The translations under genes were made by a program, and so were the position numbers. The notes under the pieces were generated by a model. That model did no database searches. It was not told where the DNA came from and worked only from the letters and a program-made list of their open reading frames with translations. Shown piece after piece: positions 35,062-42,814 of a DNA stretch of 64,000 nucleotides. Within the stretch, counting starts at the first letter, position 1. Every line of letters starts with the position of its first letter. The stretch is from positions 165,299 to 229,298 of the forward strand of contig JACQWR010000006.1 in the NCBI GenBank assembly GCA_016209105.1, written 5' to 3'. This stretch comes from Deltaproteobacteria bacterium (GTDB lineage: Bacteria > Desulfobacterota > Syntrophia > Syntrophales > JACQWR01).

Positions 35062-35493
35062 ATGACAATCAAACTTGTTATTCCCTGGTTTGTGCTGGGG
35101 CATGCTGTCTTCAATGGGCTTCTGATGCTGCTGTTTTTCTGCCAGGGGTGGCTGGGGCATGTTATCCGGAGGAAGCGCATGAACAACACTCCGGTTCCGC
35201 TCGCCGTCGTCAGGAGACACCGTCAATCCGGCCCGGTGTTGGCCCTCTTCGGTATGGTCGGCTTTCTTGCCGGGCTGGTTATCGTGGCGATCGACAGGGG
35301 AAAAATCGCGGAGTATCCCCTCCACCTCTCCACGGGGCTTGCCATCGTGCTGTCCCTCTCGGCGGCTTATCTTATTTCCCGCAGGATCAGGGAACACAAC
35401 TCAACCTACCGGAGACTCCACCGCATCTTCGGTATCATCGCGCTGTGCCTCTACCCCGTCCAAATCGTTTTGGGGCTCAGCATCATGCTCTAA
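35062..35493 (+). CDS. DUF4079-like four-helix membrane protein
   Basis: A 143-residue protein with four transmembrane segments. Histidines sit near helix ends (VLGHAVFNG, YPLHLSTGL, YRRLHRIFGI), a pattern seen in cytochrome b561-like and DUF4079 proteins that may bind heme. Together with the cupredoxin gene 55 nt upstream it suggests a small membrane-to-periplasm electron path. Ribosome site ggag. The end overlaps the end of the convergent PP2C gene by 11 nt, with no terminator between them. Confidence 0.7.
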   Translation: MTIKLVIPWFVLGHAVFNGLLMLLFFCQGWLGHVIRRKRMNNTPVPLAVVRRHRQSGPVLALFGMVGFLAGLVIVAIDRGKIAEYPLHLSTGLAIVLSLSAAYLISRRIREHNSTYRRLHRIFGIIALCLYPVQIVLGLSIML

Positions 35494-37450
35494 CATCTGT
35501 TATTCCTGAAGCGGTCCGTTCCTCGTTCTTTTTAAACTGTATCATCATGATGGTAATGTCATCGGATTGGAGCGCGCCCCGGGAAAAAGAAGCAATGTTT
35601 TCCATAATGCCTTCAATGATCTGCCGGATAGGGTTCCCCCGGTGTTGAGCGACCTGCTGGTTGAGGCGTTCATCGGAATAAAATTCTCCCCGCGCATCCA
35701 TCGCTTCCGTTACGCCGTCGGTATACAGGAAAAGCGATTCATCGGGTTCCAACGGTACTGTCTGCGTCGCATACGCGGCATCTTCCATCGCTCCCACCAC
35801 AAGGCCTCCTGTTCCGGCCAGAAATTCCGGTTCCTTATCCCGGCGCACGATCAAGGGGGAATTATGTCCGCCATTGGCAAAAGAAAGCGCGCCCGTCTCG
35901 GTATTGAGCATGCCGCAGAAGATCGTCGCAAACATGCACGAATCGTTTCCTTGACTGAGTTCACGATTTACGTTCGTTAATATCTCGCCGGGATCAATTC
36001 CCCGCTGAGCGGTCGCCTTGATGAGTGTCTTTGTCACCGCCATGAACAGGGCGGCTGGAACGCCCTTGCCGGAAACATCCCCGATAACAAAGCAAAAATT
36101 TTTGTCATCAATGAAGAAAAAGTCATAGAAATCCCCGCCAACCTCTCTGGCCGGTTCGATCACGGCATAAATGTCAAATTCCGGCCTGTCCGGAAACGGG
36201 GGGAATATTTTGGGAAGGATGCTTACCTGAATGTCGTGGGCGATTTTTAATTCGCTTTCTATCCGTTCCTTGGACGCCGTCGTCTCGGTCAGTTGAGTGA
36301 TGTACTCTTTGAGCGACTCTTTCATATATCGGAACGCTTCCGCGAGCTTTCCGACTTCATCATTCGAGGCACAAGCGGGCAGTTCAACGTCCAGGTTCCC
36401 GGTGGCGATTGCCTTTGATGCCTGTGCCATGGCCGCGAGCGGGTTGGTAATAGAACGGGCGATGAAAGCCACGGCAATGGAAAGCAACAGCAGACCTGCA
36501 ATCCCCAAGATAATGATCATGCGGCTCAGACGGGCGATATCAGCGGTAAATTCATTCTGCGGGAAAAGAACAGCAAGCGTCCAGCCGTTTGCGGGAACAG
36601 GCATATAATACATCCAGCAGGGTTCTTGGGAGACAATGCTCCGGAAGGGGACAAACCCCGATTCGCCCCGGATCATCTTCCTCCCGATTTCCCGCAGCCG
36701 GGCATCGTTCCGCGCTTCGGCAATGCCGAACAGCGTCTCGTTCATAATCAACTCTCTCAACGGATGGGTGAGGAATGTCCCGTTTTTGGAAATCAGGAAA
36801 CCATACCCCGTCTCAAGCACCTTGATGGAAGAAACGACTTCCTGCAGCCAGTCCAGATTAATATCCGCCGTCACGATCCCGGCGAATTGACGGTTACTCC
36901 CGCTCATTCGATAAAAAGGCACGGAGTAGGTGGCCATCAGGATGTTGCCGCCGCCGTCGTCATAGTACGGCTCGCTCCAGGCGGAATGGTTGATTTCTTT
37001 GGGCAGCTGGTACCAGTCCCAGTGATCATAGCGGTACGATGCCTTGCCGAGGTCGGCGTATTTCAGTTCCCCCTGTTGCTTGAAGAAATAGGGCGCAAAA
37101 GGGGGCGATTTCCCGTCAACCCCGGATGGTTCGAAGGCAATAGCGGCGCCGTAGATGTCGGGATTATTGTTCACTAACGCGCGGAGCAGGGGCAGCAGTT
37201 CTTCTTTGCGGTACGGGCTGTTTTCAAGAAGGGAGGCCAAGGTATCGGGGACCTTCTGCACCGCCAGCAGGGAGCTTTCGATTCGGTTCACCTTCGCGTG
37301 CACGAGGTTCTCGGCGTCATCTGCCATCTTCTTTTCGAACAGTAATCGGGAAAAACGATAATTGAACCCGAAAATCAGCAATAAGATGAGTCCGCTGCTC
37401 AGAGTGAAAAAAAGGATCAGCTTGAAGGCAATGCCCCTATTTCTCAGCAT
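35483..37450 (-). CDS. Cache-HAMP-PP2C (SpoIIE/RsbU-type) serine phosphatase
   Basis: A 655-residue membrane phosphatase. The layout is TM1 (about 9-30), a periplasmic dCache sensor (about 45-290, with GYGFLISKNGTFLTHP), TM2 (about 300-322), HAMP (about 325-378), a coiled linker and a PP2C domain (about 410-640) with REVGGDFYDFF, FVIGDVSGKGVPAAL and SLFLYTDGVTEAMD. RsbU-like enzymes dephosphorylate a STAS antagonist. The STAS and kinase genes lie three and two genes upstream, so a partner switch is the natural role. The ATG at 37450 is 14 nt inside the end of the binding-protein gene, implying coupled translation. Confidence 0.92.
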   Translation of the reverse strand: MLRNRGIAFKLILFFTLSSGLILLLIFGFNYRFSRLLFEKKMADDAENLVHAKVNRIESSLLAVQKVPDTLASLLENSPYRKEELLPLLRALVNNNPDIYGAAIAFEPSGVDGKSPPFAPYFFKQQGELKYADLGKASYRYDHWDWYQLPKEINHSAWSEPYYDDGGGNILMATYSVPFYRMSGSNRQFAGIVTADINLDWLQEVVSSIKVLETGYGFLISKNGTFLTHPLRELIMNETLFGIAEARNDARLREIGRKMIRGESGFVPFRSIVSQEPCWMYYMPVPANGWTLAVLFPQNEFTADIARLSRMIIILGIAGLLLLSIAVAFIARSITNPLAAMAQASKAIATGNLDVELPACASNDEVGKLAEAFRYMKESLKEYITQLTETTASKERIESELKIAHDIQVSILPKIFPPFPDRPEFDIYAVIEPAREVGGDFYDFFFIDDKNFCFVIGDVSGKGVPAALFMAVTKTLIKATAQRGIDPGEILTNVNRELSQGNDSCMFATIFCGMLNTETGALSFANGGHNSPLIVRRDKEPEFLAGTGGLVVGAMEDAAYATQTVPLEPDESLFLYTDGVTEAMDARGEFYSDERLNQQVAQHRGNPIRQIIEGIMENIASFSRGALQSDDITIMMIQFKKNEERTASGITDVRA

Positions 37451-38414
37451 GGCTATCCCACCTGACAAAAAAAGAATGATAATCCGGTATCTTGTTGATT
37501 AAACCGCTTTCCCTGAGTTCATGGGCGACCCGTGCATAATCGGATGGCTGAAGAACCCCCGGCGGGGCGGCCCGGTTCGGAGGGGAAATAATATCTTTCA
37601 TCCGGGCCAGCATCCATTTTTGATGCATCCTGTTGGCGGGGATTCTCGCCCGCGAGATATAGGCAAGCACGATGGTGAGCGCCTCATCGGGATGGGCAAA
37701 GGCATACTGCCAGCCTTCGAGAGATGCCCTGACAAAGGCCGTCGCCAGGGAAGGGTTTTGCCGGAAGGTTGTTTCCAGCGTATAGATGCCGTCTTCAGGG
37801 AAGTTAAGTCCCGATTCATGGAAGAAAAAAGTGGAGAGCTCGTCGGGATTAATGCCGGCATTCAGAATGGTGTGATACTCATTGTACCACATGGCGGAGG
37901 CCACATCCACCCCGCCTCTCAGAAAGAGATTGACGGAGAACGACTGGGGGATAACGTTTACCCGGAGGTTGTATTTCTTAAAAAAGGCCTTCGGTTGAAT
38001 CTGAAAATCGCCCTCCCAGAGCCCCACCTTTTTTCCCTGCATATCCCGGGGTGTTCTGATATTGCTGGATTTTTTCGCCACGAGCATCAGCGCCGAACGC
38101 TGTACAACCTGACCGATGTTGACGAGTTTCACCCCCTGCGAACGTTTTTGAATTGCTGCGGCAAGCCACGCGGAAACGAAGTCTGCCTTTCGTCCTTCCA
38201 GATAATCATGCGGGGGTTGGTTGGAGCCTCCCTGCAGTATGGTCAGATCAATGCCGTTTTTCCGATATAGCCCCTTTTCATAGGCCACATAATATCCGGC
38301 AAACTGCGCCTGCGGGCTCCATTGGGGGAGAAAGGACGCCTTCTGCATGGCCGCGCCGAGAGGCGACGCTTCCCAAAGCAGGAGCGCAGAGAGAAGGAGC
38401 ACTTTTTTCCTCAT
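37437..38414 (-). CDS. NMT1/THI5-like periplasmic binding protein
   Basis: A 325-residue solute-binding protein with a signal peptide (MRKKVLLLSALLLWEASPLG). The NMT1 opening FLPQWSPQAQFAGYYVAYEKG is diagnostic, with KKNGIDLTILQGG-like and GKKVGLWEGDF segments following. The group binds thiamine precursors, riboflavin, nitrate, sulfonates or similar heterocycles. No ABC permease or ATPase lies near. Its position between the RsbW-like kinase and the Cache phosphatase (overlapping both) suggests it presents a ligand to the sensor rather than to a transporter. That is inference. Confidence 0.88.
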   Translation of the reverse strand: MRKKVLLLSALLLWEASPLGAAMQKASFLPQWSPQAQFAGYYVAYEKGLYRKNGIDLTILQGGSNQPPHDYLEGRKADFVSAWLAAAIQKRSQGVKLVNIGQVVQRSALMLVAKKSSNIRTPRDMQGKKVGLWEGDFQIQPKAFFKKYNLRVNVIPQSFSVNLFLRGGVDVASAMWYNEYHTILNAGINPDELSTFFFHESGLNFPEDGIYTLETTFRQNPSLATAFVRASLEGWQYAFAHPDEALTIVLAYISRARIPANRMHQKWMLARMKDIISPPNRAAPPGVLQPSDYARVAHELRESGLINKIPDYHSFFVRWDSHAEK

Positions 38415-38833
38415 CGCTCTTCTTCCTTCATAACGATCAAATTAAGCACATTCCGGTCCCCTTCCCGGCGGTAGGTTACCGCATCCATCATCTTCTTCAC
38501 CAGAAAAATCCCCAATCCGCCGATTCCCCTCGCCTCGGCAGGCGCGGTAATATCGGGATCGGATAACTGCGTGATGTCGAAGGGGATGCCTGAATCAGCA
38601 ATTTCGATCATGAAGCGATTATTATCGAGCCGGCAGGATATGGCCGCGTCTCCTGTTTTTCCCGGGTAGGAATAGCGACAGATATTCACAAAGGCCTCCT
38701 CGACGGCGAGTTCAATCTCACCAATCCTTTTCCGGTCAAATCCCTGGGATCGTGCACAGTCCGACACCGACTTCACCAATTCTTCTAAATGTTCCAGTCT
38801 GGCCGGGAGCACCGTAGAGAGCAATGTTTCCAT
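38411..38833 (-). CDS. RsbW-like anti-sigma/serine kinase (HATPase_c_2)
   Basis: A 140-residue GHKL-fold kinase. The N-box is intact (AVEEAFVNICRYSY), the Asp box reads EIADSGIPFD and the G-box GIGGLGIFLVKKMMD. Such kinases phosphorylate a serine of a STAS antagonist and bind an alternative partner, usually a sigma factor, when the antagonist is not available. The STAS gene is 11 nt upstream and the binding-protein gene overlaps by 4 nt downstream. No sigma factor gene is near. Confidence 0.92.
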   Translation of the reverse strand: METLLSTVLPARLEHLEELVKSVSDCARSQGFDRKRIGEIELAVEEAFVNICRYSYPGKTGDAAISCRLDNNRFMIEIADSGIPFDITQLSDPDITAPAEARGIGGLGIFLVKKMMDAVTYRREGDRNVLNLIVMKEEER

Positions 38834-38844
38834 TTCATCTCATC

Positions 38845-39180
38845 TCATTCCATAGTCCTGAGGGCGGCCTCTTCTGAATCAAATGCGGTAAAAATGGAGA
38901 GGAAACCCGATATCTTGAAAACCTCTTCCACGGTGCCTTTTAAGCCGGCAAACACAATCTTCCCCTGTTTTTCTTTCAGTTTCTTTGCGGTTGCCAGAAT
39001 GCCGCGCAGGCCCGCACTGCTGATATATTCGAGTCCGTTCATGTTTAAAAGAAAGAACAGCTCCCCCTGGACTATCAAGGCGGAAAGCCTTCTTTCCAAT
39101 TCGGGGGCAGTGACGGCGTCCAGCCTGCCTTGGAGTGAAACAACAATTACCTGTTTTTCTTTCCGTGTGGTGATTTCCAT
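38845..39180 (-). CDS. STAS-domain anti-sigma factor antagonist
   Basis: A 111-residue STAS protein of the SpoIIAA/RsbV type. VVSLQGRLDAVTAPELERRL starts the fold and the phosphorylation loop reads EYISSAGLRGIL, with two serines in the expected place. It should be the substrate of the kinase at 38411-38833 and of the PP2C phosphatase at 35483-37450. Spacing of 13 and 11 nt to its neighbours supports cotranscription. Confidence 0.93.
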   Translation of the reverse strand: MEITTRKEKQVIVVSLQGRLDAVTAPELERRLSALIVQGELFFLLNMNGLEYISSAGLRGILATAKKLKEKQGKIVFAGLKGTVEEVFKISGFLSIFTAFDSEEAALRTME

Positions 39181-39193
39181 AGTGTTTTCCCCT

Positions 39194-40228
39194 TTACGAA
39201 ACGTTGACTGTTCGAGCCCAGTCCGCCTTCACCAGTTCCAGGATTGTCCCGGCCCGGTCGGAATAGAGCTGAATCCCCTCCCAGTTTGGTCGTTGCAGAA
39301 TTTTTTGCATCAACATGCCGTCCCCGCCAAACCAACGCGGCAAGAGGCCGCCCAGGAAATACCCCCGTTCCTTAAGGTCGCCCACGAGCCGGCTGATCCA
39401 CGGGAAGGCGAGCGGCAGCCAGACCTGAATAACGAGCGCCCCCTGTTTCAGAACCGCCTGTTCCTGCACATCGAAGGAGCCGGCAAATTCCGTCCCCGCT
39501 GCATGAACGGCGATGCGCGCCACGCCGGCGAACGCAAAAAACTGCGTCTTGATATCGGTGGCGGAGTCAGGCAGGGATTCGTTCTCAACAAAGTCCATGT
39601 GGCGGCTGTCGTCCAGACCGCCATAGAGCAGGCGGAAGGCTCCTTCATAGACAGCCGGCAGGCAAACCCTCTGGGGTTTTGGCATAAGCGTTTTAAAGTC
39701 CACCAGGGAGGAGACCCGGCCGGTGGCGCTCTTCTCTTTATCATAGGCCGAGGCGGGCATAAGGTCAACTTCCAGGGCCTGTGTGATCCATCCCTGGCGG
39801 GAAGCCGCCTTCTGCGATAGGAGATGATTGCAGACCGCTTCGCCAAAGATGCCCTCTATCCCAAATTCCCTGCATCCTGTCTCCTCGCCGTGCGCAATCA
39901 GCCTGGTAAACATCCCCTTGTTTCCCCGGTAGGCGGGATGGACCAGCCCCGCTCCCGATTCATAGGTCCGGGGGTGGGGTGTGCTCTGGTACAGGGCATT
40001 GTGGCCGACAATGTCGCCTTTTGGCGTGCGGGCCACCGTGGAGATGGTCCGGCCGGCGGCATTCTCCCGCCGCAGGATTTCCGGCTCAAGAAATGTTTGT
40101 ATCGGGTAGCCGCTGCCGTAGACGATCCGGAAAAGCCTTGCCACTCCTTCGGCATCTTCCGACCGGAAACAATCAATCTCGACGTCCTGTCCCGGCTCGA
40201 TACTATCGTGGGAATCTTCCTGATTCAT
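39194..40228 (-). CDS. Long GNAT-family acyltransferase
   Basis: A 344-residue protein. The N-terminal half is a GNAT domain: CFRSEDAEGVARLFRIVYGS, then GAGLVHPAYRGNKGMFTRLI with the acyl-CoA loop YRGNKGM. The C-terminal half (about 200-344) is a second domain with VIQVWLPLAFPWISRLVGDL and FLGGLLPRWFGGDGMLMQKI. A similar C-terminal pattern appears in the fusion protein at 46251-47564, so the two may share a fold. The start is the ATG at 40228 with agaaggga upstream; its ATGA overlaps the MFS stop. Acyl acceptor unknown. Confidence 0.8.
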   Translation of the reverse strand: MNQEDSHDSIEPGQDVEIDCFRSEDAEGVARLFRIVYGSGYPIQTFLEPEILRRENAAGRTISTVARTPKGDIVGHNALYQSTPHPRTYESGAGLVHPAYRGNKGMFTRLIAHGEETGCREFGIEGIFGEAVCNHLLSQKAASRQGWITQALEVDLMPASAYDKEKSATGRVSSLVDFKTLMPKPQRVCLPAVYEGAFRLLYGGLDDSRHMDFVENESLPDSATDIKTQFFAFAGVARIAVHAAGTEFAGSFDVQEQAVLKQGALVIQVWLPLAFPWISRLVGDLKERGYFLGGLLPRWFGGDGMLMQKILQRPNWEGIQLYSDRAGTILELVKADWARTVNVS

Positions 40229-41409
40229 AGTCTTCCCTTCTTTTTTATAACCAGCAGCGGCGTAAGCGCCAGAGAAACAATGGTCAGGCAGGCGCAGAGG
40301 TAATAGAGCCCCCGGAAGCCGCAGTGCGCGAGCACGAACGCTCCTACCAAAGGCCCCAAAAAGAATCCCCCCTGAAACATCTGGACGCCGAGGTTGGTGT
40401 TGAGACCGCGAAAATGAACCGGGGAAATATCGAACATCAAGGCATTGAGCACCGGCATGACAATTCCCCATCCCAGGCCGAGAAATATGCCGAGGGCGTA
40501 CAGCATCGTCTCCCCGGAGAGGTGAGCCAGCGCCAGGTATCCCAGAGTTATTCCGGCAAGTGAGCCGGCGATCAGGGACGCCTTATTCATCTTGTCGAAC
40601 AGCGACCCGGCCGCAAGGCGGATGCCTATTTCGCTCATCGTGGAGAGAGTGAAAAAAAGGCCGGGATTGGCAACGCCCATCTCCTTTGCGTAGCTTTCGA
40701 GAAAGAAGAAAACCGGCGTAAAGCTGGAGTAAAGGAGAAGCATGATCACGAGAAGAACGGCAACTCGTTTATTCTTGAGATTCCCCATCACGTCCTGGAG
40801 CGAAAAGCGCGATTGCGCCAAGTCCTGTTCTCTGTCGGGCGGGGTCTTCATCGCCAGAGAAAGCGGCCAGACAAGGAGCATGAGTACGGCTGCCGCGTTG
40901 AGTACCGGGAGCAAGCCGCCCATGCTGTGCGTTACCTGGTCCAGAACGGGGGGAACGACGGCGAACGGCAGGAGCGTTATGACGGTAACGAGACCGAAAG
41001 CCTGGCCGCTCCTTGATGGGGGTATGAGGCCGACGAGCGAAGCGTTCAGGGCGGCGCCAAGAACAACATAGGTGATTCCGTGTACCGCCCGGACCAGAAA
41101 CATGCTCCAGAAGTCTCCGGCGAGATTGTAACCCCACAACGAAAGCGTCACCCCTGCGGTGCTGACGAGCATCCAGAGACGCGCATTGCCGGTATGAAGA
41201 AACGGGCTGATGAACGGACGGACAATCAGGCCGGTAATGGAAAAAAGGGCGATGAGAAAGCCATGCCACTGCGGTCCGATAAGCAGACCTTGGAGATAGC
41301 GGTAGAATTGGAAAAAGATTGCCATGTTGCAGAAGGTCAGAAAGGCAATCCCATTGAGCGCCAAGAATTCTTTCGTGAACAACCGTTCAGGCGACGACGT
41401 TCCGGACAT
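40225..41409 (-). CDS. MFS transporter
   Basis: A 394-residue major facilitator with about 12 hydrophobic segments. FLTFCNMAIFFQFYRYL opens helix 1, RAVHGITYVVLGAALNASLV fits helix 4-5, and IGIRLAAGSLFDKMNK fits the loop 8-9 motif. Its position between the molybdenum hydroxylase genes and the acyltransferase/partner-switch genes suggests it moves the hydroxylase substrate or product. Ribosome site ggagtgaagg. It follows the FAD subunit gene by 80 nt, the largest gap inside the cluster. Confidence 0.88.
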   Translation of the reverse strand: MSGTSSPERLFTKEFLALNGIAFLTFCNMAIFFQFYRYLQGLLIGPQWHGFLIALFSITGLIVRPFISPFLHTGNARLWMLVSTAGVTLSLWGYNLAGDFWSMFLVRAVHGITYVVLGAALNASLVGLIPPSRSGQAFGLVTVITLLPFAVVPPVLDQVTHSMGGLLPVLNAAAVLMLLVWPLSLAMKTPPDREQDLAQSRFSLQDVMGNLKNKRVAVLLVIMLLLYSSFTPVFFFLESYAKEMGVANPGLFFTLSTMSEIGIRLAAGSLFDKMNKASLIAGSLAGITLGYLALAHLSGETMLYALGIFLGLGWGIVMPVLNALMFDISPVHFRGLNTNLGVQMFQGGFFLGPLVGAFVLAHCGFRGLYYLCACLTIVSLALTPLLVIKKKGRL

Positions 41410-41489
41410 CCTTCACTCCCCGTTTCCCTTGCCGGTAATGGCAAGAACTCGCCTCACACGTCTTTGCGGATTAATGCCGTCTCGATTGG

Positions 41490-42341
41490 TCATTTGCATC
41501 GGCGATCTACCTCGATCAGCCTGAGCAGCAGATTCCCCGCCACGGTTCGGCGATAGCGGGCGGTTGCCCGCGTATCGCTGATGGGCGAAATGGCGTCTCC
41601 GATCAGGGGAATGGCGCTATCCATTGTCTCCCGCGATAACGGTCGTCCCGTGAGCATCGCTTCCACGGCCGCGGAGGTTGCGACCGTCGGCGCCACACTG
41701 CCCCAGGCGAGCCGCACCCGTTCAATAATGCCCGGTGCCGACACCGTGAGGAGCGCAGCCAGGCTTACCAGGGAAATAGCCAGTGCATTTCTCTGCCCCA
41801 CCTTTTCGAAATGATGGATAGCGAAAGGGGGATGGCGATTCAGCCAGACGCCGGCAAGGATTTCTCCCTGCTGAAGGCTTGTTTTTCCCGGCCCCAGAAT
41901 GAAATCCGTGAGCGCCATACGCCGAGAGGAATTACGACTCCGGATTTCCAGTCCGGCATCGAGCGTGTAAAGGGGGGGAAGGGCATCCCCGGCAGGCGAA
42001 GCGGTGCAGATGTTCCCCCCGATCGTCCCCATGTTTCTGATGGGGGGGGAGCCCAAACAGGCAAGCCCTTTGACAAGCACCGGGAAATTATCGCGTATGA
42101 TTGCATCGGCAAGCAGGCCGGTGTGCGTGGCGCACGCGCCGATAAAAACCTCCTCTCCCCGTTCTCTGACCCCGTGGAGTTCTTCTATCCGCTCCAGGCA
42201 TACCAGGGAAGGCGGTTTGAGGGGGTTTTGCCGAAGCCTGACCAGCAAATCGGTTCCCCCCGCATAGAGGAGCGCACCCGGGTTTTCTTCGAGTATGTTC
42301 CATAACCGGTCGAGATCCGGGGGTAGGAAGACGTGGCTCAT
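41490..42341 (-). CDS. Molybdenum hydroxylase FAD-binding subunit (CoxM/XdhB-type)
   Basis: A 283-residue FAD subunit of the xanthine dehydrogenase family. The two FAD motifs are LLYAGGTDLLVRLRQ and GSPPIRNMGTIGGNICTASP, followed by the CO-dehydrogenase flavoprotein C-terminal domain. It passes electrons from the iron-sulfur subunit to NAD or another acceptor. The ATG at 42341 overlaps the upstream 2Fe-2S gene by 4 nt, and ggggaaag precedes it. The frame runs further upstream inside that gene, but that part is not used. Confidence 0.92.
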   Translation of the reverse strand: MSHVFLPPDLDRLWNILEENPGALLYAGGTDLLVRLRQNPLKPPSLVCLERIEELHGVRERGEEVFIGACATHTGLLADAIIRDNFPVLVKGLACLGSPPIRNMGTIGGNICTASPAGDALPPLYTLDAGLEIRSRNSSRRMALTDFILGPGKTSLQQGEILAGVWLNRHPPFAIHHFEKVGQRNALAISLVSLAALLTVSAPGIIERVRLAWGSVAPTVATSAAVEAMLTGRPLSRETMDSAIPLIGDAISPISDTRATARYRRTVAGNLLLRLIEVDRRCK

Positions 42342-42814
42342 GAGGCTTTCCCCTTCCCCCGGCGGCGGGATGTATCTTCCACCGCATCGATGATTTTTTG
42401 ATACCCGGTGCAACGGCAGAGATTTCCGCTCAACCCCCGGCGGATTGCCGGACGGTCAGGGTCGGGGGTGCGCCGGAGAAGATCAACGGCGGCAATGACC
42501 ATCCCGGGCGTGCAGAAGCCGCATTGAACGGCCCCGTGCTCGATAAATGCCTCCTGCACGGGATGGAGGGCATCCCCCGGCGAAAGCCCCTCGATCGTGG
42601 TGACGCTGCATCCTTCCAGCTGGGCGGCCAGCATAAGACAGGAAAGTCTGCTCTTCCCGTTCACCAGAATGGTGCAGGCGCCGCATTCCCCCGCGCCGCA
42701 GCCTTCTTTGGTCCCCGTGAGGGCCAGATCTTCGCGCAGAAGATCAACCACCCTTCGATCCGACGGAACGTCAAGCTCGATTTCACGGTTGTTCAAAAGG
42801 AATGAGATCTTCAT
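42338..42814 (-). CDS. Molybdenum hydroxylase 2Fe-2S subunit
   Basis: A 158-residue subunit carrying two [2Fe-2S] clusters. The plant-type ferredoxin motif is [17 protein letters not shown] with the fourth Cys in RLSCLML. The second cluster is [13 protein letters not shown] plus [14 protein letters not shown]. It transfers electrons from the molybdenum subunit to the FAD subunit. Overlaps of 4 nt with both neighbours show tight coupling. Confidence 0.95.
   Translation of the reverse strand: MKISFLLNNREIELDVPSDRRVVDLLREDLALTGTKEGCGAGECGACTILVNGKSRLSCLMLAAQLEGCSVTTIEGLSPGDALHPVQEAFIEHGAVQCGFCTPGMVIAAVDLLRRTPDPDRPAIRRGLSGNLCRCTGYQKIIDAVEDTSRRRGKGKAS

Noticed and set aside
36297..36608. A plus-strand frame within the PP2C gene
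   Set aside because: Shadow of the HAMP region on the opposite strand, without a ribosome site.
38411..38833. A hidden sigma factor gene as partner of the kinase
   Set aside because: All frames between 35.4 and 47.6 kb are accounted for and none has sigma-factor regions 2 or 4.
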